A stretch of DNA of 64,000 nt from JAIPAN01 sp040403555. GTDB lineage: Bacteria; Bacteroidota; Bacteroidia; Sphingobacteriales; Sphingobacteriaceae. A program made the position numbers and the translations under genes. Below are positions 54,239 to 62,336 of the stretch, in pieces. The DNA is taken from the NCBI GenBank assembly GCA_040403555.1, contig JBBAKN010000001.1, positions 397,813-461,812 of the forward strand, in the 5' to 3' direction. The notes below the pieces were generated by a model that saw only the letters and a program-made list of their open reading frames with translations, searched no databases and was not told the DNA's origin. Positions within the stretch are counted from its first letter, which is position 1, and each line of letters opens with the position of its first letter.

Positions 54239-55651
54239 CTATTGATGAATTTTTTCGGCTAAAACCATAGCCGTTTTTAATGCGTTTAATTTATTATTCA
54301 CTTCCTGTAATTCATTTTCTGGAACACTTGCCGCAACCACCCCTGCTCCTGCTTGATACGTAAGTGTATTGTGTTGGCTTAAGAAAGTACGAATCATGAT
54401 GGCTTGATTACAAGACCCATCAAAACCAACAAAACCAATGCAGCCTCCATAATAAGAGCGTTTGGTAGGTTCCAAAGTATCTATAATTTGCATGGCTCTA
54501 AATTTAGGGGCACCACTTAAAGTGCCTGCTGGGAAGGTTTTTGCAATTAATTGAAAGGGGTTGGCTCCCTTTGCTACTGTCCCTTCCACCTCACTAACCA
54601 AATGAATTACATGGCTATAGTATTGCACTTGTCGATATTGTTTAATACGCACATCGGTACATACTCTACTTAAGTCGTTACGTGCTAAATCTACCAACAT
54701 TACATGCTCTGCGTTTTCTTTAGGATCTTCTAATAATTTTTGAGTCATATCCGCATCTACCATCGCATCACCCGTTCTCTTAAACGTACCGGCAATGGGG
54801 TGCACTACTGCTTTCCCGTTGTTGATAATAATTTGTGCTTCAGGTGAAGATCCCATTAATTTATAATCACCATAATCAAAGAAAAATAAATATGGAGAAG
54901 GATTGATATTTCGTAAAGTGCGGTATACATTAAACTCATCTCCTGTAAACGATTGCTGGAAGCGTCTACTTAATACAAGTTGGAAAACGTCTCCACGCAT
55001 ACAATGCTGAATACCTTTTTTCACTACCTCACGGTATTGTTCATCAGTAAAATTGGAAGACTCAGCACCTTGTAAGCTAAATGGATATTGTGGAACATCT
55101 TTGCTTTTTATGTAAGAAAGTAGTACATCATATTCAGAAGAAATTCCGTCTAATTTATTTTCACAGATAAATATCTCGTCTTTAAAATGATTGAATGCAA
55201 TCACGTACTGATACAATCGGTAACGCATTAGAGGTACAACAGGTGCACCTTCTTTAAATGGAATGGTATCAAAAAATGGAATGGCATCATAAGCCGTATA
55301 GCCATAAAGACCCTGTGCAAAAGCTGCTTCTTTTACTTCTTGCCCTTTCATCTCATATTTTTGCATGTAAGCCCAAATACGATCGGGTGCGGTATGAACA
55401 TGTTGAATTTTTTCTTTTTCGGGCTCCTGGTTTGGGTATTTATAGTTAATCTCATTTAAAGAAGAAATTTCAATTCCCCCTATTGCATTCACACAAATAA
55501 ATGAATAACTATTTTCAGAGGCATGTGAATCTGTGCTCTCCAATAGGATAGTATCTCTAAACCGATCTCTTAACCGCAGGTAGATGCCAACAGGAGTAAA
55601 GGTATCGGCTAACATGTTTGTTACCTGCGTATGTATTAGTTGTTTTTTCAT
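54239..55651 (-). CDS. trpE: Anthranilate synthase component I
   Basis: 470 aa from MKKQLIHTQVTNMLADTFTP; a GTG 7 codons upstream also opens the frame but the ATG fits the family better. The LLES motif of the tryptophan feedback site is present (TILLESTDSHA), so the enzyme should be feedback inhibited. Catalytic domain: SPEAQIIINNGKAVVHPIAGT, DLARNDLSRVC, GTLSGAPKFRAMQII and GGCIGFVGFDG. First structural gene of the trp operon, about 157 bases after the end of the leader peptide. Confidence 0.96.
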   Translation of the reverse strand: MKKQLIHTQVTNMLADTFTPVGIYLRLRDRFRDTILLESTDSHASENSYSFICVNAIGGIEISSLNEINYKYPNQEPEKEKIQHVHTAPDRIWAYMQKYEMKGQEVKEAAFAQGLYGYTAYDAIPFFDTIPFKEGAPVVPLMRYRLYQYVIAFNHFKDEIFICENKLDGISSEYDVLLSYIKSKDVPQYPFSLQGAESSNFTDEQYREVVKKGIQHCMRGDVFQLVLSRRFQQSFTGDEFNVYRTLRNINPSPYLFFFDYGDYKLMGSSPEAQIIINNGKAVVHPIAGTFKRTGDAMVDADMTQKLLEDPKENAEHVMLVDLARNDLSRVCTDVRIKQYRQVQYYSHVIHLVSEVEGTVAKGANPFQLIAKTFPAGTLSGAPKFRAMQIIDTLEPTKRSYYGGCIGFVGFDGSCNQAIMIRTFLSQHNTLTYQAGAGVVAASVPENELQEVNNKLNALKTAMVLAEKIHQ

Positions 55652-55670
55652 ATATCGATTTATATTCGAC

Positions 55671-55689
55671 ACAAAAACCTAATTAGGTT
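55671..55689 (-). terminator. Weak hairpin with U-tract just upstream of trpE
   Basis: The transcript reads AACCT-AATT-AGGTT followed by TTTG, extendable outward by AT pairs with one mismatch. It is the only leader hairpin with a U run after it, so it may be the attenuator terminator, although an AU-rich 5-bp stem would be weak. Confidence 0.35.
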
Positions 55690-55741
55690 GTTGTTTTCAG
55701 CGTAAATTTACTTAGTGATGAAACGGGATTCGAAAGAGGAG

Positions 55742-55754
55742 GTCGTTAAACGAC
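55742..55754 (-). promoter_or_regulatory. Leader hairpin 3 of the trp operon
   Basis: Transcript GTCGT-TTA-ACGAC. Its core CGTTTAACG is the exact complement of CGTTAAACG in leader hairpin 1 (55802-55816), so the two hairpins can open and pair with each other instead over 9 bp. Confidence 0.5.
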
Positions 55755-55755
55755 G

Positions 55756-55787
55756 AAGGGTCCACCCGTTAACACCGGTAGACCCTT
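55756..55787 (-). promoter_or_regulatory. Leader hairpin 2 of the trp operon (11-bp stem)
   Basis: Transcript AAGGGTCTACC / GGTGGACCCTT with one U-G pair and a 10-base loop (inner CCG...CGG may pair too). It is the most stable structure in the leader, lies between hairpins 1 and 3, and is not followed by a U run. Confidence 0.6.
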
Positions 55788-55801
55788 CTGGAATATGTAA
55801 T

Positions 55802-55816
55802 TGGCGTTTAACGCCA
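55802..55816 (-). promoter_or_regulatory. Leader hairpin 1 of the trp operon, over the leader stop codon
   Basis: Transcript TGGCGT-TAA-ACGCCA, 6-bp stem. Its 5' arm is the last Trp codon plus Arg codon of the leader peptide and its loop is the stop codon TAA, so a ribosome that finishes the leader peptide must disrupt it. Confidence 0.65.
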
Positions 55817-55870
55817 CAAAATCCTAGCAAGTGTGCCCACCCTGTTTAAAGGAGAGCGCCACCAATTCAT
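55808..55870 (-). CDS. trpL: trp operon leader peptide
   Basis: 20-codon ORF MNWWRSPLNRVGTLARILWR with Trp at positions 3, 4 and 19, three Trp in 20 residues when Trp is normally about 1 percent. It lies between a perfect promoter and trpE on the same strand, directly followed by three hairpins. This is the layout of ribosome-mediated attenuation: ribosome stalling at the tandem Trp codons when charged tRNA-Trp is scarce would change the folding of the leader RNA. Too short for standard gene callers and without a Shine-Dalgarno sequence, as usual here. Confidence 0.82.
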   Translation of the reverse strand: MNWWRSPLNRVGTLARILWR

Positions 55871-55898
55871 GCGTTGTGGATTTGTAAATGTCATGCAA

Positions 55899-55929
55899 CA
55901 AATATAGGAGGTAAAATGTAAAAAGCAAA
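55899..55929 (-). promoter_or_regulatory. Promoter of the trp operon
   Basis: Minus strand TTTG (55926-55929), 19 bases, TATATTTG (55899-55906): an exact TTTG-N19-TAnnTTTG. Transcription start near 55892 would leave about 22 bases before the leader peptide ATG at 55870. Confidence 0.88.
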
Positions 55930-55974
55930 TACATTTTTAACGCTAATTTCAGTTTACTATTTACTCCTTTTTTA

Positions 55975-56463
55975 TTAGCGTGGAATTAAACCCAATTGTT
56001 GTAAAAATTCCAAATTATCAAAGAAGTCATTCTCTTCGGTAATTTTGCCATCTACAATTTTAGCAATGGTACAGCCAATAACATCAACTTTTTTACCCGT
56101 AGCCGGGATGCCAAAAAATACGCCAGTATGCGTACCTGTAAAGCGCCAGTACTTCACTAATTTTTCGCCTTTTGCAAAGCTTTCAACAACGGTAAATTTG
56201 CGATCTGAAAAACCAGTTACAAAATTAGAATAGTAGGCTTTTGCGCCCGCTTTACCCTTTGTTTCGGGCTTGGTGTGATGCAATACAACATCCTCAGCGT
56301 AAACTGAATCTAAAATGTTGGTGCGACCTTCATTTACAACCACATCCCAAACGTGGCCATACGATTTAATGTTGTCGGCTTCTATTTGAGCTTGCTTTGC
56401 ACTTTCGTTTGTACATGAAGCAAGAGATAGCCCGACTAAACATAAGAATACGAGTTTTTTCAT
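55975..56463 (-). CDS. SnoaL/NTF2-like lipoprotein
   Basis: 162 aa; lipoprotein signal MKKLVFLCLVGLSLASC with lipobox LASC, followed by a SnoaL-like NTF2 fold (YAEDVVLHHTKPETKGKAGAKAYYSNF, YWRFTGTHTGVFFGIPATGKKV, FFDNLEFLQQLGLIPR). The last segment is characteristic of SnoaL-like polyketide-cyclase-type proteins, many without known substrate. It ends only 46 bases before the trp -33 box, with no terminator visible between, so some read-through into the trp operon is possible. Confidence 0.82.
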   Translation of the reverse strand: MKKLVFLCLVGLSLASCTNESAKQAQIEADNIKSYGHVWDVVVNEGRTNILDSVYAEDVVLHHTKPETKGKAGAKAYYSNFVTGFSDRKFTVVESFAKGEKLVKYWRFTGTHTGVFFGIPATGKKVDVIGCTIAKIVDGKITEENDFFDNLEFLQQLGLIPR

Positions 56464-56527
56464 TTTTTTGTTTTTTTGGTGATTAATATTCTAAACTACA
56501 AATAAAACTAAAATAGTTAAATTTTAA

Positions 56528-56559
56528 AATAAAAAAAGGCGGTTTACATGTAAACCGCC
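56528..56559 (-). terminator. Terminator of katG
   Basis: Perfect palindrome GGCGGTTTACATGTAAACCGCC (11 bp per arm when fully paired) followed by T7 on the minus strand, 24 bases after the katG stop. Confidence 0.9.
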
Positions 56560-56582
56560 CTTAACACGTTTTGAGTAGTATA

Positions 56583-58787
56583 TTAACCTATATCGAAACG
56601 ATCTAGGTTCATTACTTTTGAAAAAGCTGCTGCAAAATCGTGCACAAATTTTTCGCTCGAATCGGCACAAGCATAGGCTTCTGCCAAGGCACGTAGCTGA
56701 GAATTCGATCCAAAAATTAAATCGGCACGGGTAGCGGTCCATTTGATATCACCAGTTGTACGATCGCGACCAACAAATTCATTTTTAGAAGCTGATGAAG
56801 CTTCCCATTTGGTGCTCATATCTAATAAATTCACAAAGAAATCGTTGCTTAGTGTTTCCGGATTTTTGGTAAACACGCCGTGTTGCGCACCGTAGGCATT
56901 GGCACCCAAAACACGCATACCTGCAACTAAAACAGACATTTCGGTTGCGCTTAGGGTTAACAACTGCGCTTTATCTAATAATAACTCCTCTGCCGGAATA
57001 ACTTCACCAGCCGCAACAAAATTGCGAAAGCCATCTGCTTTCGGCTCTAAGTAGGCTACAGATTCTACATCGGTTTGTTCTTGGCTAGCATCGGTGCGGC
57101 CAGGCGTAAACGATACGCTAATAGCGTGTCCGGCTTTTTTAGCTGCCGCTTCTACCGCCGCACAACCGCCTAAAACAATTAAATCGGCTACGGAAACTTG
57201 TTTGCCCCCAGCAGCTTGGCTGTTAAATGCTTTTTGAATGTTTTCTAAAGCACTCAATACGCTTGCCAATTTAGCCGGCTGATTGACTTCCCAAGCATTT
57301 TGAGGAGCCAAACGAATACGAGCACCATTGGCACCGCCACGTTTATCAGAGTTACGGAAAGTAGATGCTGATGCCCAAGCAGTACTTACCAATTGAGAAA
57401 TGCTTAAACCCGAATTTAAAATTTGCGTTTTAAGGCTAGCTATATCTTGCGCATCAATTACTTTATAATCAACTGCAGGAATGGGGTCTTGCCAAATTAA
57501 GGTTTCGGTTGGAACCTCTTTGCCCAAATAACGAGCAATTGGGCCCATATCACGATGGGTTAATTTAAACCATGCTTTTGCAAAAGCATCGGCAAATTCT
57601 GCTGGATTTTGGTGGAAACGTTTGGAGATTTTCTCATAAGCCGGGTCCATTCTCAAAGCCATATCAGCCGTGGTCATCATGGGTGCATGCTTTTTAGACG
57701 CATCGTGTGCATCGGGTACAGTTACACCTGCACCACCTTTTGGCTTCCATTGTTGGGCTCCAGCAGGACTTTTTGTCAACTCCCACTCGTAACCAAACAA
57801 GGTATCGTAATAACTATTATCCCACTCAATTGGTGTTGGAGTCCAAGCGCCTTCTATACCGCTGGTGGTTGTGTGAACTCCTTTACCGGTACCGAAACTG
57901 TTTATCCAACCAAAACCTTGTGTTTCAATGGGTGCACCTTCTGGCTCGGGGCCAACAAGTGCTGGATCTCCAGCACCGTGGGCTTTACCAAAAGTGTGAC
58001 CACCGGCTACCAAGGCAACGGTTTCTTCGTCGTTCATGGCCATACGGGCAAAAGTTTCACGAATATCTCTGGCAGAGGCCAAAGGATCTGGATTGCCATT
58101 AGGGCCTTCCGGATTTACATATATTAAACCCATTTGAACGGCACCCAATGGGTTTTGCAATTGTCTATCGCCAGTATAGCGTTTATCGTCCAGCCATTGT
58201 GATTCTGGTCCCCAATACACATCTCCTTCGGGTTCCCATACATCTTCGCGGCCACCGGCAAAACCAAAGGTTTCAAATCCCATCGATTCTAAAGCACAGT
58301 TTCCTGTTAATATCATTAAATCGGCCCAAGAAATTTTACGGCCATATTTTTGTTTAATTGGCCAAAGCAAGCGGCGTGCTTTATCTAAGTTGCCGTTATC
58401 GGGCCAGCTATTTAAAGGAGCAAAACGGAGCGTTCCGGCACCTGCACCACCACGACCATCGGTTACTCGGTAGGTACCCGCACTGTGCCAAGCCATGCGA
58501 ATAAAAAATGGACCATAATGGCCATAATCTGCCGGCCACCAATCTTGCGAATCGGTCATTAAGGCAAAAAGATCTTTTTTAAGTGCATCTAGATCTAAAC
58601 TCTTAAACTCTTTGGCGTAATTGAAGCTTTCGCCAAAAGGGTTAATTAAAGGAGAGTTCTGATTTAAAATTTTTAAGTTTAAGTGATTAGGCCACCAATT
58701 TGCATTGGATAGTGCGCCTGCTGTAGTGTGACGAGGGGCACTCTCACCGAACCCAAATGGGCATTTTGCTTCTGTATTATTTTCCAT
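56583..58787 (-). CDS. katG: Catalase-peroxidase
   Basis: 734-aa bifunctional haem enzyme that removes hydrogen peroxide. The distal triad is in RMAWHSAGTYR (Arg, Trp, His); the Met-Tyr-Trp adduct Tyr is in GLIYVNPEG; the proximal His is in VALVAGGHTFGKAHG. The usual two-domain layout is present, with the C-terminal degenerate half beginning about residue 440. Starts MENNTEAKCPFGFG. Monocistronic with its own terminator; a -7 box lies 33 bases upstream. Confidence 0.97.
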   Translation of the reverse strand: MENNTEAKCPFGFGESAPRHTTAGALSNANWWPNHLNLKILNQNSPLINPFGESFNYAKEFKSLDLDALKKDLFALMTDSQDWWPADYGHYGPFFIRMAWHSAGTYRVTDGRGGAGAGTLRFAPLNSWPDNGNLDKARRLLWPIKQKYGRKISWADLMILTGNCALESMGFETFGFAGGREDVWEPEGDVYWGPESQWLDDKRYTGDRQLQNPLGAVQMGLIYVNPEGPNGNPDPLASARDIRETFARMAMNDEETVALVAGGHTFGKAHGAGDPALVGPEPEGAPIETQGFGWINSFGTGKGVHTTTSGIEGAWTPTPIEWDNSYYDTLFGYEWELTKSPAGAQQWKPKGGAGVTVPDAHDASKKHAPMMTTADMALRMDPAYEKISKRFHQNPAEFADAFAKAWFKLTHRDMGPIARYLGKEVPTETLIWQDPIPAVDYKVIDAQDIASLKTQILNSGLSISQLVSTAWASASTFRNSDKRGGANGARIRLAPQNAWEVNQPAKLASVLSALENIQKAFNSQAAGGKQVSVADLIVLGGCAAVEAAAKKAGHAISVSFTPGRTDASQEQTDVESVAYLEPKADGFRNFVAAGEVIPAEELLLDKAQLLTLSATEMSVLVAGMRVLGANAYGAQHGVFTKNPETLSNDFFVNLLDMSTKWEASSASKNEFVGRDRTTGDIKWTATRADLIFGSNSQLRALAEAYACADSSEKFVHDFAAAFSKVMNLDRFDIG

Positions 58788-58819
58788 ATTTTAATAAAAG
58801 TCGTATCTGTTGTTTGGTT

Positions 58820-58827
58820 CAAATTTA
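58820..58827 (-). promoter_or_regulatory. Possible -7 box of katG
   Basis: Minus strand TAAATTTG matches TAnnTTTG and is 33 bases upstream of the katG ATG. No TTTG is seen 19-20 bases further upstream; a transcription activator may therefore be needed, as in many peroxide-inducible katG promoters, but no OxyR-type site was verified. Confidence 0.45.
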
Positions 58828-58994
58828 GCACAAAATTTGAAGAAAATTGTATGCAGAAGGGTGTTATTCATTATTTGAAAAAGGGATGACACAGCAAAGG
58901 GGTTTGGCCACTAACCCTCTTAGTTAACCTGAAAAAGCAGTGGTAAAACAAAGGTGACTGTAGCGGCCCAGATGGCATATATCAGCATAAAAAA

Positions 58995-59762
58995 TTATTT
59001 ATGTCTGAACCAGCAATCGTTCCGATCGGTTTCATACTGTTTAAAAACCGTATTTACTGGTGCACCATGAATGAGTTGCTGATTGAACTTTGTGCGTGCT
59101 AAATAATTGAATGCACCCATATCGCCGGTGTATGCGGTTTTGTTATTACCATTAGCCTGTTGATGAATGGCACAAAGCTGTTGTAAAAAATCGAAAAACA
59201 CGGAAGCAGAACCCCCAATAATTCCGCAATTCAGCAAGGTCTCCTTTCCAAAAGCACGTTCATAAGCTGCATAATCGGCTATATTTTTGCGTAAATTTTC
59301 CGAATGAGCAATCATCCACTCGTTGTTCAGCGATTTGGGTTCGTCGCCACAAAAAAGTGCATTGGGATTTTTACTAAAAAGCGGATCCGTAAATGGATTG
59401 TTCACAAGCACCACATCGCTAATATCGGTACTAAAAATTGCGTTGATGTGTTGAAGGTGCTGCTTTAAAAAATCCCAGTAAACAAAATAACGAAATACAT
59501 TGGGATTGAATTGGGGATCGTAAGCGATTTTAACGAACGAAATGTTTTCATTTCCGAACGATTTACACGTGTCTTCGGAGAAATTAGTATGAAAAATAAG
59601 GCCTTGTAAATTCGCTGCTCGAATAGATTCAGCCCAATCTTTAACCAATTCGTAGGAGTCGTGGGCAAGTGTGGTATTTCGGTTCACATCGTGCACACCC
59701 GTAATGTGACAGGCCATTACCAAATTTGTATTTGGCGGAAAAAGGGGCCATTCAACAGCCAT
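58995..59762 (-). CDS. Putative GT-A-type glycosyltransferase-like protein
   Basis: 255 aa, no signal peptide and no transmembrane segment. It has a Rossmann-like first strand (LVMACHITGVHD), a central acidic motif FSTDISDVVLVNNPF in the place of a DxD, and NCGIIGGSASVFFDFL, which resemble nucleotide-sugar transferases that act on cell-surface polysaccharides. I do not recognise a named family. It begins 3 bases after the GT2 gene stops, in one operon. Confidence 0.65.
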   Translation of the reverse strand: MAVEWPLFPPNTNLVMACHITGVHDVNRNTTLAHDSYELVKDWAESIRAANLQGLIFHTNFSEDTCKSFGNENISFVKIAYDPQFNPNVFRYFVYWDFLKQHLQHINAIFSTDISDVVLVNNPFTDPLFSKNPNALFCGDEPKSLNNEWMIAHSENLRKNIADYAAYERAFGKETLLNCGIIGGSASVFFDFLQQLCAIHQQANGNNKTAYTGDMGAFNYLARTKFNQQLIHGAPVNTVFKQYETDRNDCWFRHK

Positions 59763-59764
59763 GT

Positions 59765-60415
59765 TTAAGCGTTGATTAAATTATTTTTTTTGATTGTTGC
59801 ACAAATACTATTCGGAATATTTCGGTGATAGACATAGGTGCGCAAGTCTAATTTTTTTACACGAAACAGGTTGGTAGCTTGTTCGTAAAAATCGGCATCG
59901 GCTGCAAAGCCCGTTTTAAAATCAATACTGGTAAATACTTTTTTCCGGCCGAATAAAGTTCCAAACAAGGTAACTTCATCTAAGTGAATGAGTTTACTTA
60001 GGTCGTTTTTATCAGGCACATAATAATCGTTGTCGTTATCCACTATGGTTTCTGAAGTTGAGCAAATTAAATCCAAGTCCTTTATTTCTCGTAAGCAACT
60101 GCTCAAATGATTCGGTTTATATTCGTCGTCGCTATCAATAATGGTAATAAATTCACCCGTACTATATAAAACGCCACGATTGATTGACTCAGATTGACCG
60201 CGATTGCTGTGTCGGATATAGCTGATTTTGGCTTCGTTTTTTTCTACATACGCCAACAACGATTCCCGGTTATTATCGGTGCTACCATCGTCAATAATAA
60301 TGAGCTCAAAATCTTGGAAATCTTGTTTTAAGACCGAATCAATTGCTCTTTTTGTATACGAAAAATGGGTATTAAAAACAGTCATTAATACCGATACTTT
60401 CATTGGATTTAACAT
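59765..60415 (-). CDS. Family 2 glycosyltransferase
   Basis: 216 aa GT-A fold. Starts VSVLMTVFNTHFSYTKRAIDSVL, has LIIIDDGSTDNN and the DxD in TIIDSDDEYKPNHL, plus AADADFYEQA as the acceptor-side acid region. An in-frame ATG 4 codons downstream (MKVSVLMTVFN) is an equally good start. It transfers sugar from a nucleotide donor to an unknown acceptor, together with the partner gene downstream. Confidence 0.9.
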   Translation of the reverse strand: MLNPMKVSVLMTVFNTHFSYTKRAIDSVLKQDFQDFELIIIDDGSTDNNRESLLAYVEKNEAKISYIRHSNRGQSESINRGVLYSTGEFITIIDSDDEYKPNHLSSCLREIKDLDLICSTSETIVDNDNDYYVPDKNDLSKLIHLDEVTLFGTLFGRKKVFTSIDFKTGFAADADFYEQATNLFRVKKLDLRTYVYHRNIPNSICATIKKNNLINA

Positions 60416-60443
60416 ATTTTTGGTGGGTACGTGTAATTTCCTG

Positions 60444-60451
60444 CAAAGTTA
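60444..60451 (-). promoter_or_regulatory. Possible -7 box of the glycosyltransferase operon
   Basis: Minus strand TAACTTTG matches TAnnTTTG and lies 28 bases before the GT2 ATG. A TTTG at the expected -33 distance is missing. Confidence 0.45.
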
Positions 60452-60588
60452 AAATTTTCTTTTTAGAAATTTTCGATTAACCAAAATAAGATCTGAACTG
60501 GTGCTCTTTTGGGTATATATGGAGCATAGAACCGTTTAATACGCTTTATATGCTTATGTTAATACTACAGCAGTACGCTATTTTCCAC

Positions 60589-60864
60589 TTAACTACCTGC
60601 AAAAGGAGTTCCAAAAATACCTACGGCCAACTCGGCCCAGATTAACATAAACACTAAACATACGATTAAAATATAAAGGATTCGGACTTTCAAACTTTTT
60701 GTACGGGTACTTATAAAATGAATCCCCATACCAAAAATAAGAAGCAAAAATCCCATGATAATGAAATCAAACAAGCTCCAGTTGATCTCATCCGTGAACA
60801 TCATTCCGATTAGAGGTATCAATAATAAAAAAAGGGGATAGAAAATTCTTTTTGACATTTTCAA
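60589..60864 (-). CDS. Small three-helix membrane protein, paralogue 1
   Basis: 91 aa with three hydrophobic segments and a highly conserved tail WAELAVGIFGTPFAGS. The segment INWSLFDFIIMGFLLL matches VNWSLFDFIIMGALIL in the protein encoded at 62499-62792. Function unknown. The conserved end suggests a specific contact, not just anchoring. Confidence 0.78.
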   Translation of the reverse strand: MKMSKRIFYPLFLLLIPLIGMMFTDEINWSLFDFIIMGFLLLIFGMGIHFISTRTKSLKVRILYILIVCLVFMLIWAELAVGIFGTPFAGS

Positions 60865-60931
60865 AAATAAAGAAAGGGTTACACTTTACAGCATAACCCT
60901 TTGTTATATCGGCTTAAAACAAAATTAGGTA

Positions 60932-61429
60932 TTACTTAACTTCGGTTTTCTCGAATTGGTCCATTGCAACAATTTTGCCATTTTTAAATTGGAAACCTTC
61001 CATCCAATAGCTTTTAACTGATTTACCATCCGGAGTTTCTACATCTGCGTTATCCCAAAGCAATACCCACTCTCCGCCACTTTCAGAAACTACAGGTATG
61101 ATAGCCTGTACATCGTAATTTTTGATATTTAATTGAGAATATTGTTTTTTCATCAAATCTAAAACAGCTGGCTTGCCTGTTAAGATGCTGCCGTCGCCTA
61201 AATAAAATACCACAGTATCTGCAAGAAAAGTAGCTACTTCATCATAATTTTTGGCAATTACGGCCTTGTGCATTTGCTCTACCAACAAAGAATTTTTAGC
61301 ATCACCAATCTTATGATTGTCGGCATAACTAGGTTTGTACAAATGTTCAACAGTTGCTTTTTCTTCGGTTTTTGGATTGCTACATGCAGCTAAAAGCAAT
61401 GCAGCGCTGATAAAAAGGAAATTTTTCAT
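60932..61429 (-). CDS. NTF2-like lipoprotein
   Basis: 165 aa; lipobox LAAC after MKNFLFISAALLLAAC. The mature part (KNYDEVATFLADTVVFYLGDGSILTGK, WVLLWDNADVETPDGKSVKSYWMEGFQFKNGKIVAMDQF) is a SnoaL-like/NTF2 fold of the type used for ligand binding or as an enzyme. It is not closely similar to the lipoprotein at 55975-56463 apart from the fold. Promoter and partner genes not clear. Confidence 0.8.
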   Translation of the reverse strand: MKNFLFISAALLLAACSNPKTEEKATVEHLYKPSYADNHKIGDAKNSLLVEQMHKAVIAKNYDEVATFLADTVVFYLGDGSILTGKPAVLDLMKKQYSQLNIKNYDVQAIIPVVSESGGEWVLLWDNADVETPDGKSVKSYWMEGFQFKNGKIVAMDQFEKTEVK

Positions 61430-61547
61430 GGTTTAATTTGGGTTTGAGGGGTTAAAATTAGATTTGTTTAAAAGTAATTTCTAAATAAATATAACCTTTA
61501 TTAGTTAAACTAAATACTGATAATAGACTGAAGAATTTATTAGAAAC

Positions 61548-61653
61548 AAAAAAACCCGCGAACTTGCGGGGTTTGCTCCCCCTTTTCTCGAAAGATGCAA
61601 AATAATGCGATGATGGAGTAGGTGACTATCCGGAAATTGAAGGGTTAAACTTC
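61548..61653 (-). repeat. Hairpin-bearing intergenic repeat, copy A
   Basis: On the minus strand it runs from just after the 61673-61915 gene to a terminator hairpin (CCCGC-loop-GCGGG followed by T7). It matches copy B over about 70 bases (cgaaagatgcaa, taatgcgatga, gagta, ggaaatt). Works as a 3' UTR/terminator for the small membrane gene upstream. Confidence 0.65.
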
Positions 61654-61672
61654 GTGCAAGTTTACAGGAAGT

Positions 61673-61915
61673 CTACTTGTCATTTAACCCTATGCCAAGT
61701 CCAAACATGGCTGCGACCAGGGCAAGGTGAATAATCAAAACTGCCTTTTGCCAAGTAGGTCTGTCATTCCATTTTTGTTCTGGATTGAATGGGTCAAATG
61801 CAATTCCAATCCCGAGAGAAGCTGTTGCTTGCATATAATCTTTAGAAAAAAATGCCTGAAAAAGACCTAGGAGTAAAAATCCAATGTAAAGGTACTTGCT
61901 GAAAGGTGCGTTCAT
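61673..61915 (-). CDS. Small two-helix membrane protein
   Basis: 80 aa: hydrophobic helix YLYIGFLLLGLFQAFF, a loop with FDPFNPEQKWNDRPTWQKAV and a second helix LIIHLALVAAMFGLGIGL. The WNDRPTW loop is conserved-looking. No function can be named. It is followed within 8 bases by repeat copy A. Confidence 0.7.
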   Translation of the reverse strand: MNAPFSKYLYIGFLLLGLFQAFFSKDYMQATASLGIGIAFDPFNPEQKWNDRPTWQKAVLIIHLALVAAMFGLGIGLNDK

Positions 61916-61979
61916 TATGAGTCTATTTGATTTAGACCAAAAATAAAAAAGAAATTAAAAAAATGCAAAAACCTAAGGG

Positions 61980-62093
61980 ACTGATAAACAAAGAAAAAGC
62001 CCCGCGATAAGCGGGGCTTGTACTTGTGGCTCCCCTTACAGACGAAAGATGCAACTATAATGCGATGATTGAGTATGTGGCTATCAGGAAATT
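61980..62093 (-). repeat. Hairpin-bearing intergenic repeat, copy B
   Basis: Hairpin AGCCCCGC-GATAA-GCGGGGCT (plus strand) with a T5 run on the minus strand, then gtggctcccc and a 50-base tail near-identical to copy A. The 22 bases before the hairpin (actgataaacaaagaaaaag) match copy C at all but one position. Confidence 0.65.
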
Positions 62094-62130
62094 ATGTACC
62101 TTCAAAAATGAATAATTCCAATAAATAACT

Positions 62131-62310
62131 ATGGCAGACAAAAAGAATAAAAATTCAGGAAACGGTATTGCACTTGGCTCTTGCTTTGGAGTAGTATTTG
62201 GAGCAGCCTATGGAATTATTTCTGGAAACATTGCCACAGGTGCAGGATTTGGCTTAGCAATTGGAGTGTTTATCGGTGCAATTTTCGACTTTGTGAATAA
62301 TAGAGAATAA
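62131..62310 (+). CDS. 59-aa glycine-rich membrane protein
   Basis: MADKKNKNSGNGIALGSCF followed by two hydrophobic stretches with several glycines spaced as in glycine-zipper helices (GSCFGVVFGAAYGIISGN, GAGFGLAIGVFIGAIF). Polar ends and a full open frame to TAA. It is too short for common gene callers. Coding status is likely because of the amphipathic/hydrophobic pattern and start context, but has no homologue I can name. Confidence 0.65.
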   Translation: MADKKNKNSGNGIALGSCFGVVFGAAYGIISGNIATGAGFGLAIGVFIGAIFDFVNNRE

Positions 62311-62336
62311 ATTAAAAGATGCAACTACCCTAACTC

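Noticed and set aside
56524..56742. Out-of-frame ORF at the 3' end of katG
   Set aside because: Shadow of the katG coding region running into the terminator; no independent features.
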